NCBI RefSeq assembly: GCF_000413935.1
Contig: NZ_KE340383.1
Location: 124,001-188,000 of the forward strand
DNA: 64,000 nucleotides
Direction of reading: 5' to 3'
DNA from: Acinetobacter colistiniresistens
GTDB taxonomy: Bacteria > Pseudomonadota > Gammaproteobacteria > Pseudomonadales > Moraxellaceae
Shown: positions 52,641 through 61,470 of the stretch, one piece after another
Position numbering within the stretch: position 1 is the stretch's first letter
Layout: each line of letters starts with the position of its first letter
Position numbers and translations under genes: made by a program
Notes under the pieces: generated by a model
Seen by the model: only the letters and a program-made list of their open reading frames with translations
Told to the model about the DNA's origin: nothing
Databases searched by the model: none

Positions 52641-54726
52641 GAACTACCCCTAAACCAGATCTGTCCGAATCCATCTCTTGTATCGAGATATGACCAATAC
52701 TTTCGCAAATATTATTCAGTGAAATGAGCAGTCGTTGCCGCAATTGCAGGTCTTCAATCTGCTGGGCAATCCCCTGTAAGCTTTCAATTTGCTGCACAAT
52801 CTGCGTTGGAAAATGATGAATCGACAGTTGCTTTTCTTGTGCTTGAAAATAGTCCGCAAGCTGTTGCTGTAACTGCTTCAATTCATATTGTAGTTGCTGC
52901 AATTGCGGTAATTTTTGGCTAATTTCCTGCAAACGAACTAAATCAACAATCGAACTGCTTTCGATCAAGGCATTCTGAATTGCAGTCTTCACCTCAGGAT
53001 TTTGCACCATTTTGCTATTCAATACCCCGACACGATCCAACATACTGCGTAAATGAATTTTGAAGTCACTGCCATAAGACAAATGCAAGGCTTGACGCAT
53101 GGCTTGATAATGCAAAGCTAAAATTCGTGTCGCACTGGTATCTGGTGAAACAGCACGCACCAGATCAATCACAATCAGGGACACCAAAACGCCTAACACC
53201 ATGGCAAAGGAACTATCCAGATAAGACACGGCATCCATGGTGTATTTGTTGTGTAGGTTCAGCCCCATCATGGTATTAATCCCAAGAACCATTCCTACAG
53301 GCATCAGCATTTGATTGGCCATCATGCTCACAGCAACCAGAAATACAGGAAATAAGACCAAGGCCAATTGCCAGAAATGTGTCACATGCGGAAAGATTCC
53401 AAAGGCATAGATAAAAACCAAAACTGCCGAGACAATACTGCCCCAGATAAAAATACGTAAGACCGGCACCGGATTATCCAAGGCCGTTAAGATACAAGCG
53501 GTAATCGCCCCCATCTGTGCCATCATAAAACCTGCTTTCCAACCGGATAGAATCCAGGCGGCAGTCACAATAAAGGTAATCAATACCGCGCTAATCCCCC
53601 CACGAATCGCAATGCCATGATCACGATGCAAACTTGGATATTTGGTGGTAATGGCGGTAATTTCAGAAGGAATCTCTTTGTTGCCCTGCTGAATCTGCTG
53701 CCAGATCAATTTCACCGCCAACATATTGGCAATGAAATGACGAACATCCATCTTCAAGGCGCCCAATACAATTTGCTGTTCAGCCGTAGCTTGTGCAATC
53801 AGTTCGGCAAAATCCTGTTCAAATTTTATGGGTAAACTTTGCAAATCACTGGCTTGCACAATGCGCTCTTGCTTTAAAAAAGCCAATGTATCCTGACGTA
53901 TTCGGTCTAAATGCGGTGCCAGATTACTGAGTTGCATCTGTTCCAGCTGTTTGACCCGTTGCGACAAGGCCACCAGATTGGCCACCACCAAAGACACCTG
54001 ATGCAGCATTTCCTGCAAAGTCTTGGTCATGCCTTTTAGCTCGCCTTTTTCATAAGCCAAATGCACGGCCAAGGCATGAATATCTGCCGTATCACGGGTA
54101 ATTACCGACAAGATTTGGGTATAGTTTTCCGGGCTGTCTTGAACGGTAATTAATTTTTCAAAGGTACTTTCCAGATCATTCAGGGTTTTATTGACCCGCT
54201 GTTTAATCATGGCTCCGACATGTACAGGAAAAAAGGTGGCTGACACCACAGCAGTGGAAATCACCCCGACAGAAATCTCAAGCACACGCGCCAAAGCAAT
54301 ATCAAAAATATTATAGGTATCGATATAGGTAATGGCGTTGTAAACGATCATGGCCGTTGAATAACCCGCCAACATAAAGACATAGCTTCTTGCCGTACGA
54401 TCTAGCAATGAGACATATAGGGCAAAACCCACCCACAAGGACAAAATAAGGGTAAATAGCCACGGCGTGTTAATGAAATGAGGGGTCAGTAACAAGGCGA
54501 TCATCGCCCCTGCCGCTGTACCCACCAGCCGATAGACACACTTTGAAGACACCATACCCGAATAAGGACTGGCAATAATCAATACCGTACCAATCGACCA
54601 CATCGGATTAATCAAATCCAGTTCAAACGAGATAAACAGTGCCAACATGCCTGCGACGAATGTTTTGCACGCAAAGATCAGGTCAAGTCGACTCGGTCTA
54701 AAAGCCAACAACTGTTTAAATAGCAT
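52633..54726 (-). CDS. FUSC-family inner-membrane efflux protein, AaeB-like
   Basis: About 697 aa with two blocks of membrane helices (about 15-175 and 380-530) separated and followed by cytoplasmic helical regions, as in AaeB/YccS FUSC proteins. The motif INPMWSIGTVLIIASPYSGM is typical of the first block. It would be the transport subunit for aromatic acids or similar compounds. ATG 54726 starts the conserved part; GTG 54759 is in frame with TGGGA nearby and cannot be excluded. It is first in the operon, divergent from an IclR regulator. Confidence 0.87.
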   Translation of the reverse strand: MLFKQLLAFRPSRLDLIFACKTFVAGMLALFISFELDLINPMWSIGTVLIIASPYSGMVSSKCVYRLVGTAAGAMIALLLTPHFINTPWLFTLILSLWVGFALYVSLLDRTARSYVFMLAGYSTAMIVYNAITYIDTYNIFDIALARVLEISVGVISTAVVSATFFPVHVGAMIKQRVNKTLNDLESTFEKLITVQDSPENYTQILSVITRDTADIHALAVHLAYEKGELKGMTKTLQEMLHQVSLVVANLVALSQRVKQLEQMQLSNLAPHLDRIRQDTLAFLKQERIVQASDLQSLPIKFEQDFAELIAQATAEQQIVLGALKMDVRHFIANMLAVKLIWQQIQQGNKEIPSEITAITTKYPSLHRDHGIAIRGGISAVLITFIVTAAWILSGWKAGFMMAQMGAITACILTALDNPVPVLRIFIWGSIVSAVLVFIYAFGIFPHVTHFWQLALVLFPVFLVAVSMMANQMLMPVGMVLGINTMMGLNLHNKYTMDAVSYLDSSFAMVLGVLVSLIVIDLVRAVSPDTSATRILALHYQAMRQALHLSYGSDFKIHLRSMLDRVGVLNSKMVQNPEVKTAIQNALIESSSIVDLVRLQEISQKLPQLQQLQYELKQLQQQLADYFQAQEKQLSIHHFPTQIVQQIESLQGIAQQIEDLQLRQRLLISLNNICESIGHISIQEMDSDRSGLGVVHG

Positions 54727-55155
54727 GAATATGTCTCTGTTCAGCGTCAGTTTGATCACTCATCCCATCACCAAAAAAGTGACAAGTATCCTGACTGATT
54801 TGAAATCATTCAGATCAGGGCAATCAATATGAGTAAAACTGGATATAGGGAGTGATACACAATGTTGGCTATTTTCAGGAATTTCTGCCTAAAAATAATT
54901 ATCCACATAAGACATTGCGTAGCTTATTTTTTCAAAATAGAGTAAATTAGTCAACATAAATTATCACCATTTGATAATTTTTAATTTTAATCTAAAATAA
55001 TTGCGACAAAATTCGATGTTTTTCTCAACATCGGCGTTAATTTATTGATCTCGGATGATCAGGTTTAAAAGTACATACACGATCTTTCGCTTTTCTGTTA
55101 TAAAGCAATAAAAGTTCGGTTTTCACGTTATTTTGTAAGGAGTAGGCATCCCATC
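54727..55155. promoter_or_regulatory. Divergent control region between the efflux operon and IclR gene
   Basis: 429 AT-rich bases with two clean inverted repeats: AAATTATCA/TGATAATTT with a 5-base centre (54958-54980) and CGATGTT/AACATCG with a 6-base centre (55014-55033). A perfect DnaA-box sequence TTATCCACA lies at 54899-54907. The repeats are candidate operators for the adjacent regulator. No gene is seen. Confidence 0.5.
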
Positions 55156-55935
55156 ATGGCCATTTCGAGTTTTGGTAAAATTCTTACTGTGCTGGATTTA
55201 TTTTCAGTTTCACGTCCGATTATCAATGTCGATATCATTTGTGATGAGCTTGCGCTATCCAAACCTACCGCCTATCGTTATCTCAAAGAACTGGTCTCGA
55301 CGGACATTTTAAAACGGATTAGCGGCACCTCAGGGGACTATACACTCGGCTCCAAAATTGCGGTTTTAGATTATATTTCTCACAGCACTGACCCGCTGAT
55401 TCAGATCAGTATCCCCTTTATGCGTGATATCGTGGAACGTACGGAATTGTGCTGTTTATTGACCTATTTAAATCATGATTATTGTATCGATCTACATCAT
55501 GAAACATTTAAAGATGCAGAATTACTGTCTTTTGGCCGAGGTTGCCCGCGACCCGTCTATGTCGGCGCGTCACCGAAAATCGTGATTGCACACTTAACCA
55601 AACAACGCATTCAAGCCTATTATCAGCAGTTTTCGAAAGAATTAGCACAAGTTGGGTTTGCACAGACTCAAGATGAGTTTATTCAACAGATGCGCAAAAT
55701 CAAAAAACAAGGGTTCTACTTATCGCAAGGTGAGATTGACCCTCAACTTTGCAGCTTGTCAGTTCCGATCCGTTTTTCAAGCAAAGAAGCGCCGATTGCG
55801 CTTACTTTAGTGGCATCAAAGAATCGTTTTGACTTCATCAACATTCAAAAGTTAATTGAAATTTTGCAAAATAATGCAAATCAAATTGAACATAAATTTG
55901 CAACGCTGTCGGAGAGCCAAGGCAACCCGATTTGA
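55156..55935 (+). CDS. IclR-family transcriptional regulator
   Basis: 259 aa. N-terminal winged helix-turn-helix (about 8-65; ELALSKPTAYRYLKELV recognition region) and a C-terminal IclR effector domain (about 80-250) with GRGCPRPVYVGASPK and GEIDPQLCSLSVPI. IclR proteins of this kind often sense aromatic acids. The divergent position suggests control of the AaeXAB-like operon. AAGGAG is 13 bases upstream, a long spacing. Confidence 0.88.
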   Translation: MAISSFGKILTVLDLFSVSRPIINVDIICDELALSKPTAYRYLKELVSTDILKRISGTSGDYTLGSKIAVLDYISHSTDPLIQISIPFMRDIVERTELCCLLTYLNHDYCIDLHHETFKDAELLSFGRGCPRPVYVGASPKIVIAHLTKQRIQAYYQQFSKELAQVGFAQTQDEFIQQMRKIKKQGFYLSQGEIDPQLCSLSVPIRFSSKEAPIALTLVASKNRFDFINIQKLIEILQNNANQIEHKFATLSESQGNPI

Positions 55936-56048
55936 GAATATTAAAAAACATTTACATTTTACACGGTTGTAAATATCAATAAATTCTCATATGATGATTA
56001 TGTTCTTCAGCATACTCTCCCAAAAGAGCATGACTTTCCTCAGAGAAC

Positions 56049-56076
56049 TAAGCTCATCGTTGTATGGGCTTTTTTC
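56049..56076 (+). terminator. Terminator after the IclR gene
   Basis: AGCTCAT, CGTTGT, ATGGGCT (7 bp with one T-G pair), followed by TTTTTC. Confidence 0.65.
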
Positions 56077-56096
56077 TTGTCTGAGCGTTCGTCAGG

Positions 56097-56129
56097 CAAT
56101 AAAAAAGCCCTCTCAGGGGAAGGCTTTTA
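56097..56129 (-). terminator. Terminator after pgsA
   Basis: On the minus strand AAAAGCC and GGCTTTT pair around an inner CCCCTGAGAGG hairpin, followed by TTTTTTATT. It begins about 20 bases after the pgsA stop. Confidence 0.75.
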
Positions 56130-56149
56130 AGTATTCGTTTTGAATAAAA

Positions 56150-56737
56150 TTAGGGCTGTTTCAAATAAGGCCACGCCGCTTTCATATAAATAAACATCGA
56201 CCATAACGTTAGAATCACTGCAGCATACAGTAAAGCATAGGCCCAGATTTCCAATGGTTTCCAGTTCAATAGGAACACACTAATCGCAATCATTTGAAAG
56301 GCCGTTTTATATTTGCCGACGGTTGACACTGCAACACTGGTACGTGCCCCTAATTCAGCCATCCACTCACGTAGCGCAGAAACCGTAATTTCACGTGAAA
56401 TAATCACAATTGCGGCAAAGGCCATTGAAATGGTTGGTTGCCATTGCACCAAAACTATCAGTGCGGCAGCAACCATTAACTTATCTGCGACAGGATCTAG
56501 AAAGCGTCCAAAGGCAGAGGTTTGATTCAGTGTTCTTGCCAGATAGCCATCAAACCAATCGGTCACTGCTGCCAGAACAAAAATCGCAGTCAGTACCATA
56601 TGGCGCATCATTCCCCCATGATGCTCAGCAATACCAATTGCTGGCGGCCAATAAGCAATCGCCAAAAAAACAGGAATTAGGGCTATACGTGCCAAAGTTA
56701 AAATATTCGGAATGTTCAGGATTCGCCCTGTACTCAT
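56150..56737 (-). CDS. pgsA: CDP-diacylglycerol--glycerol-3-phosphate 3-phosphatidyltransferase
   Basis: Makes phosphatidylglycerol-phosphate at the inner membrane. 195 aa from ATG 56737, with the CDP-alcohol phosphotransferase signature D60..D63G..AR68........G77...D81...D85 and four to five helices. ATG 56737 has GGCGGTG at good spacing; ATG 56749 is in frame but has no ribosome-binding site. uvrC-pgsA proximity is common, though a thioesterase gene lies between them here. Confidence 0.93.
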   Translation of the reverse strand: MSTGRILNIPNILTLARIALIPVFLAIAYWPPAIGIAEHHGGMMRHMVLTAIFVLAAVTDWFDGYLARTLNQTSAFGRFLDPVADKLMVAAALIVLVQWQPTISMAFAAIVIISREITVSALREWMAELGARTSVAVSTVGKYKTAFQMIAISVFLLNWKPLEIWAYALLYAAVILTLWSMFIYMKAAWPYLKQP

Positions 56738-56842
56738 AAACACCGCCATGTTGTTCGCATCAAATATGCATGGTGCACAAAGGATGTGCCGAGATTGTAT
56801 CCACGTGTAGGCAACTTTATACGAAATGTATCGCAGTGTCGA

Positions 56843-57643
56843 CTAGGCAAAAACAGCAACTGTCTGTCTAAGCACCGCAATTAAACGGTTTTGCTGATCC
56901 CACACATGAGCATATTCAGTTGAATAACCATGCTCTGCATATTCAGTCACCACTTTATACTTCAACCAGTCCTGAATTTGTCCCACAATCGGTTGCAAAT
57001 ACGTGATCTGCCAAGTTAATGAACTGGCAGGTGCAGGAATCTTAAACATCGGCAACACGCCTGGCGGCCAGACATCCATTAAGACAAACAGATCAGCCAA
57101 CTGCATCTCACGGTTCGGATGTAAACTTGGTGCAAACCGTCCCCAGCCCCCAAAGTCAGGCACTTTACTGCCCGCCATTGGATAGCTCCCCTCTGCCCAA
57201 CACAATTCAAAATGCTGTAAACACTCAGGCATTAGCCCTTCAAGATAGAAGGTCTTATCCAGCTGCTCAGCTGTTGGATAATCAGGTACTTGCACTAAAT
57301 TCTGAACATGAATACGTGAATCTCGTTGTGTACCAAAACTGGCAATCAAGATCGTTTGAACGGCATCATCCTGCCAAAGTCTGACTTCTAGACTGGTGAC
57401 TGATTTTCCTTCGCGTAATACTTCAGCACTGAGTCGTGCTTGTCCTTGCTGTACTGGACCGACAAAGGTGATATTACAGCTTAACAGTTGCTTTGCTGCA
57501 TCTTGTACCACACTCAATGCCTTCTGAAGCAGCAGCCCTGCAATCAAACCACCAAACACTGTACGACCTTGTAACCAGCCCGATGGAATATCAATCCATT
57601 CCTGTTGTTCAACCTGTTGATAGAGCGGAAGCAAGGCCATCAT
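56843..57643 (-). CDS. Acyl-CoA thioesterase family protein (double hotdog)
   Basis: 266 aa, two hotdog halves of the TesB-like/4HBT_3 type. The N-terminal half has TVFGGLIAGLLLQKAL and SCNITFVGPVQQGQ; the C-terminal half includes LADLFVLMDVWPPGVLP and SSLTWQITYL. It probably hydrolyses acyl-CoA; chain specificity is unknown. AAGGA precedes the start, with ATG 57643 and 57640 adjacent. It lies between uvrC and pgsA, same strand. Confidence 0.82.
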   Translation of the reverse strand: MMALLPLYQQVEQQEWIDIPSGWLQGRTVFGGLIAGLLLQKALSVVQDAAKQLLSCNITFVGPVQQGQARLSAEVLREGKSVTSLEVRLWQDDAVQTILIASFGTQRDSRIHVQNLVQVPDYPTAEQLDKTFYLEGLMPECLQHFELCWAEGSYPMAGSKVPDFGGWGRFAPSLHPNREMQLADLFVLMDVWPPGVLPMFKIPAPASSLTWQITYLQPIVGQIQDWLKYKVVTEYAEHGYSTEYAHVWDQQNRLIAVLRQTVAVFA

Positions 57644-57744
57644 TTTTCCTTCATTATCGAAACACTTTATCTTTAAATGTTTTTAAGCATTTGTGAATGA
57701 TCTTAAGTGCAAGAGTTGTTGGGAGATTTGGTCAATCGGTCTGA

Positions 57745-59544
57745 TTATTCATGCAAAATTTTATAAATGGTTCTGGCCAAAACCTCACCGAGTCCAGGCA
57801 CTAAGGTCAACTCATTTTCCGAAGCCTTTAACACTCCTTGTATACCGCCAAAATGCGTTAACAAATCGCGACGGCGTTTCGGCCCCAATCCCGGAATGGC
57901 CTCCAGAACTGAGCTACTACGGCGCTTATCACGCTTGGCACGATGCTTGGTAATGGCAAAACGATGTGCCTCATCACGAACCTGTTGAATCAAATGCAAA
58001 GCTTTATGGTCCTCTGGCAACTGAATCTTGGTACCATCGGTAAAATGCAGCGTCTCTAATCCGGGTTTACGCCCTTCCCCTTTAGAGACCCCAATCATAA
58101 AGGCATCTAGTTCAAGCTCCTGCATGACCTCCATTGCCATGTGTAGTTGTCCTTTACCGCCATCAATCAATAATAAATCTGGCAACATATTCTTTTTATA
58201 GCGACGAATTAAGGCTTGGCGCATGGCGGCGTAGTCATCACCCCCCGTAATGTCCTGAATCGCAAATTGGCGATAATCACGCTTTCTTGCTCCCCCCTGA
58301 TCAAACACGACACAAGAGGCGATCGGGGCTTCACCCATGGTATGACTGATATCAAAACATTCAATTCGGTCTATCGGACGTCCTACCACCTGTTCAAGTT
58401 GGTGGAAGCGTTCATTCAGTTCCAGATGATTACTGAGCTTACCTTTAATCGCATGTTGCACATTCATTTGTGCCAGTTCTAACCATTCGGCTCGGGTCTC
58501 TCGTACTTTATGTTTAATCTGCACTTTTTTATTAAAGGTTTGCTGTAAGCCTTCTTCCAACTGCTGCTGATCTGGCACCGCAACATTGACAATGAGTTCT
58601 GTCGGTACCTCATCTGCCACTTGGAAGTAAAAATTGGCCATGAAATCACTGAGCATTTGCCCCAAATCATCGCCCAACATATCCGGAAAATAGCTTTTCC
58701 CTCCCAGCATTCGCCCATTACGCACATACATAATTTGGACACAGGTCACCCCTGCTTGATAAGCAATCGCCAGAATATCGGCCTCACCTTTGATTTTAAA
58801 CACCGCTTGCTGCGCCTGTACTTCCCGTAACAAGGCGAGACGGTCACGATAGAACACAGCTTTCTCGAATTCCAGCGCTTCTGCTGCCTGCTCCATTTTC
58901 CCGATCAGTTCTTGATTCAGCTCTTTGGTATCGCCTTGCAAAAAACGGATGGAGTTATCGACATCTTCCTTATAGTCTTCTGGGCTAATCAAACCGACAC
59001 AAGGCGCGGTACAACGTTTGATCTGATATTGCAGACACGGACGTTTACGCTGTGAAAAATAGCTGTTTTCACATTGACGCACATTAAACAGTTTCTGTAA
59101 CACCAGTAAGGTATCCCGCGCACTATAAGCACTTGGGTATGGTCCAAAGAACTTGCCGATTTGATGCTTGCCTTTACCCCGTCCACTGGCAATCCGTGGA
59201 TAGGGTTTATCTGATGAGACAAAGATATAAACGTAAGATTTATCATCCCGCAACATAATGTTATAAGGCGGGCGATGCAGCTTAATCAGATTTTGTTCAA
59301 GCAATAAGGCTTCGGTTTCAGAACGCACCACCAAGCTTTCAATATCATAAATACGGGCAACCAAGGCCTGTGTTTTGGGATGCTCGATGGTTTTAACAAA
59401 ATAGCTCGAGACACGGTTTTTCAGATTTTTGGCTTTACCGACATACAATAACTCCCCATCCTTCCCCAGCATTTTATAAACGCCAGGTAACTGAGTCATA
59501 TGTGCGAGTATTTTTTCAATGTGTTCTCGAGCGTTTGGGTTCAC
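57745..59544 (-). CDS. uvrC: Excinuclease ABC subunit C
   Basis: 599 aa nucleotide-excision-repair nuclease, length as in E. coli (610). N-terminal GIY-YIG-type domain (GVYKML...LLYVGKAKNLKNRVSSYF), a four-cysteine segment (CLQYQIKRCTAPC), UVR motif (around 200-235), RNase H-like C-terminal nuclease (ECFDISHTMGE, LLIDGGKGQL) and tandem helix-hairpin-helix (IPGLGPKRRRDLL, VPGLGEVLA). No obvious operon partner upstream. Confidence 0.97.
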   Translation of the reverse strand: MNPNAREHIEKILAHMTQLPGVYKMLGKDGELLYVGKAKNLKNRVSSYFVKTIEHPKTQALVARIYDIESLVVRSETEALLLEQNLIKLHRPPYNIMLRDDKSYVYIFVSSDKPYPRIASGRGKGKHQIGKFFGPYPSAYSARDTLLVLQKLFNVRQCENSYFSQRKRPCLQYQIKRCTAPCVGLISPEDYKEDVDNSIRFLQGDTKELNQELIGKMEQAAEALEFEKAVFYRDRLALLREVQAQQAVFKIKGEADILAIAYQAGVTCVQIMYVRNGRMLGGKSYFPDMLGDDLGQMLSDFMANFYFQVADEVPTELIVNVAVPDQQQLEEGLQQTFNKKVQIKHKVRETRAEWLELAQMNVQHAIKGKLSNHLELNERFHQLEQVVGRPIDRIECFDISHTMGEAPIASCVVFDQGGARKRDYRQFAIQDITGGDDYAAMRQALIRRYKKNMLPDLLLIDGGKGQLHMAMEVMQELELDAFMIGVSKGEGRKPGLETLHFTDGTKIQLPEDHKALHLIQQVRDEAHRFAITKHRAKRDKRRSSSVLEAIPGLGPKRRRDLLTHFGGIQGVLKASENELTLVPGLGEVLARTIYKILHE

Positions 59545-59647
59545 GACATGCCTATTCTCTCTGTTTACCCCACATGATGTGATGCTTGCTTAATTTTTTT
59601 CAAGTTTTAAATGTGAATATCGTGTAAGCGCCAAGTTTATAAGTGAT

Positions 59648-60067
59648 TTAATACTCCGAAAGCTTTTGATTTAAGGCCTGACAAAAAGTTTGTTTATCTT
59701 TAGGTGAAACCAAAATATGGCTTGTAACTCCATTTTTTTGATAATCAATACGTAAACGATCTAAAGATAAAGCAGGAGATGAAATTAAATTATGACTCGC
59801 AGAGATTTTGAGGATGTCTGACTTATTGATCTGCCATTTAAACAACATTGAACGGATAATTAAATGATGTTCGGTCACAATATAACGGGTATTCAATATC
59901 GGCCACCACAAGCATGCAATCGTCAGAAAGTGCACAACCGTATGCTCAGGATATTCCTGTAGCGTACCTTTCAGATACATCGTCCATAACAATTGCAATA
60001 ACAAACCTGTTGTTGCAATCACGATTCCCCACAACCACCAATCAATTTTAGAACGAAATGTTTGCAT
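59648..60067 (-). CDS. Small membrane protein with a PH-like domain
   Basis: 139 aa from ATG 60067 (a TTG at 60079 is the earlier option). Two N-terminal membrane helices (about 10-30 and 43-60) are followed by a beta-rich domain with TRYIVTEHHLIIRSMLFKWQ, the pattern of bacterial PH/bPH2 domains. Function is unknown. It lies downstream of lpxO but beyond its terminator. Confidence 0.65.
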   Translation of the reverse strand: MQTFRSKIDWWLWGIVIATTGLLLQLLWTMYLKGTLQEYPEHTVVHFLTIACLWWPILNTRYIVTEHHLIIRSMLFKWQINKSDILKISASHNLISSPALSLDRLRIDYQKNGVTSHILVSPKDKQTFCQALNQKLSEY

Positions 60068-60120
60068 AGATTTTTTCAAAATAAATTGTGATGAATTAAA
60101 ACTATTCTATGCCATATTTC

Positions 60121-60145
60121 ATAAAAAAACGCCCTTACGGGCGTT
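60121..60145 (-). terminator. Terminator after lpxO
   Basis: On the minus strand AACGCCC, GTAA, GGGCGTT (7 bp, GC-rich) is followed by TTTTTT. It sits 15 bases past the lpxO stop codon. Confidence 0.9.
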
Positions 60146-60159
60146 GATTTTATTCAGAC

Positions 60160-61074
60160 TTAAAAGACATAAGGACGAATAAAAATAAGGAAGAAGAGAC
60201 CCAGCATAATGAACCACTTCAAGAAATAGTACAGTGAGCGGTTCGATGCTTTTAATGCTTTTGCCTTGATACGAATCTGATAGACATAACCAAAGGCTTT
60301 ATTTAAACCACCTGTCTGGTCGCCTGCTTCATTGGGTGAACTTGCCGCAGTCATGACTTTTTTACCAAACCAGTGATTAAACTTTTCCATAAAGCGGGTC
60401 TTTAATGGACGTTCAACATCGGCAAAGAAAATAATACGGTTTTGGTCAGTGGTATTTTCTGCATAGTGAATATAGGTTTCATCAAACACTACACTCTCAC
60501 CATCACGCCAAGAATAACGCTCACCATCAACATCAATAAAACAACGATCATCATTCGGGGTGATTAAACCTAAGTGATAACGCAATGAACCAGCATAAGG
60601 GTCACGGTGGCGAACCAAACGGCTGTCTGGTGCAAGTTCCGTAAACATGGCAGCTTTGATCGTTGGCAAAGTCTTCAATAAAGCAGTCGTTTTTGGGCAA
60701 AGCTCAGCTGCAGATGGATGCGCAGAGTCATACCACTTCAAGTAGAAACGTTTCCAGCCTGTTTTAAAGAAAGAGTTAAAGCCCAAGTCATCATAACTAC
60801 TTGATGCCTTAATCCCCCCTTTGTCATACAGCGCTCTGGCTTCATCACGAATCATTTCCCAGTTTTCATCCAAAACTTTTAAGTCCTGAAAATGCTGGGT
60901 GTCGATATACGGTTGATTCGGCACTTTGGAAAACATGTACATTAAAAAATTAATCGGTGCGAGAATCGTCGAATGGTCAAAAAATTGACGATAAAACGAA
61001 TGCTTTACTTTACCACGGCGCTGAATGTACAACGCAGATATGATAAAAATCGCTAATATGATCCACTTAATCAT
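60160..61074 (-). CDS. lpxO: Fe(II)/2-oxoglutarate-dependent lipid A hydroxylase LpxO
   Basis: 304 aa aspartyl/asparaginyl beta-hydroxylase family member that 2-hydroxylates a lipid A acyl chain. An N-terminal membrane helix (3-16) and a hydrophobic C-terminal segment (about 285-302) anchor the catalytic domain at the inner membrane. Fe ligands: His156 and Asp158 (RHRDPYAGSLRYHLGL) and His203 (ETYIHYAEN); Arg213 should bind 2-oxoglutarate. Monocistronic with a strong terminator, divergent from fadB. LpxO affects polymyxin and host-defence tolerance in Acinetobacter. Confidence 0.9.
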   Translation of the reverse strand: MIKWIILAIFIISALYIQRRGKVKHSFYRQFFDHSTILAPINFLMYMFSKVPNQPYIDTQHFQDLKVLDENWEMIRDEARALYDKGGIKASSSYDDLGFNSFFKTGWKRFYLKWYDSAHPSAAELCPKTTALLKTLPTIKAAMFTELAPDSRLVRHRDPYAGSLRYHLGLITPNDDRCFIDVDGERYSWRDGESVVFDETYIHYAENTTDQNRIIFFADVERPLKTRFMEKFNHWFGKKVMTAASSPNEAGDQTGGLNKAFGYVYQIRIKAKALKASNRSLYYFLKWFIMLGLFFLIFIRPYVF

Positions 61075-61470
61075 AGATTACTCTATCTTCTTAGCTAAAA
61101 ACCCAATGCCAATTTGATAACCAAATTTCAAAATCGCACAAAAAAAATAAGCCTGCTATTCTAACAAACTTGTCGACTTAAATACCAATTTAGGTTACCT
61201 AAATCGGACAAAAGCACCTTGCAAATTCCTGATCACAATCAAGGAGTAAACACTCTATTTTGTGCAAAAAATTTATTTTTATTCATGATTTAGCAATTCA
61301 AGTCCAAGCTTACAATAAATTGATGACCCTAGCGTCACGGCTTGATACAACTTGTTATGTCCTTTTTGGATATAGTTATCGTAAGATTAGCGAAGCATTT
61401 TTTGTGTGCATCACTGCACATACGCTTTATGACATCAACTCAGAATCCTCCACAACAAGGGAGATCAGGC
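61075..61470. other. Divergent intergenic region lpxO / fadB
   Basis: 396 AT-rich bases. It holds a perfect palindrome at 61188-61204 and presumably the promoters of both genes. A 92-codon frame from GTG 61260 runs into fadB out of frame; it has no recognisable domain and I do not call it. Confidence 0.55.
61188..61204. promoter_or_regulatory. Palindromic candidate operator upstream of fadBA
   Basis: ATTTAGGT-T-ACCTAAAT is a perfect 17-base palindrome, about 265 bases before fadB and 115 bases before lpxO. Its size and symmetry suit a dimeric TetR- or GntR-type repressor. The regulator is not encoded in this window. Confidence 0.5.
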
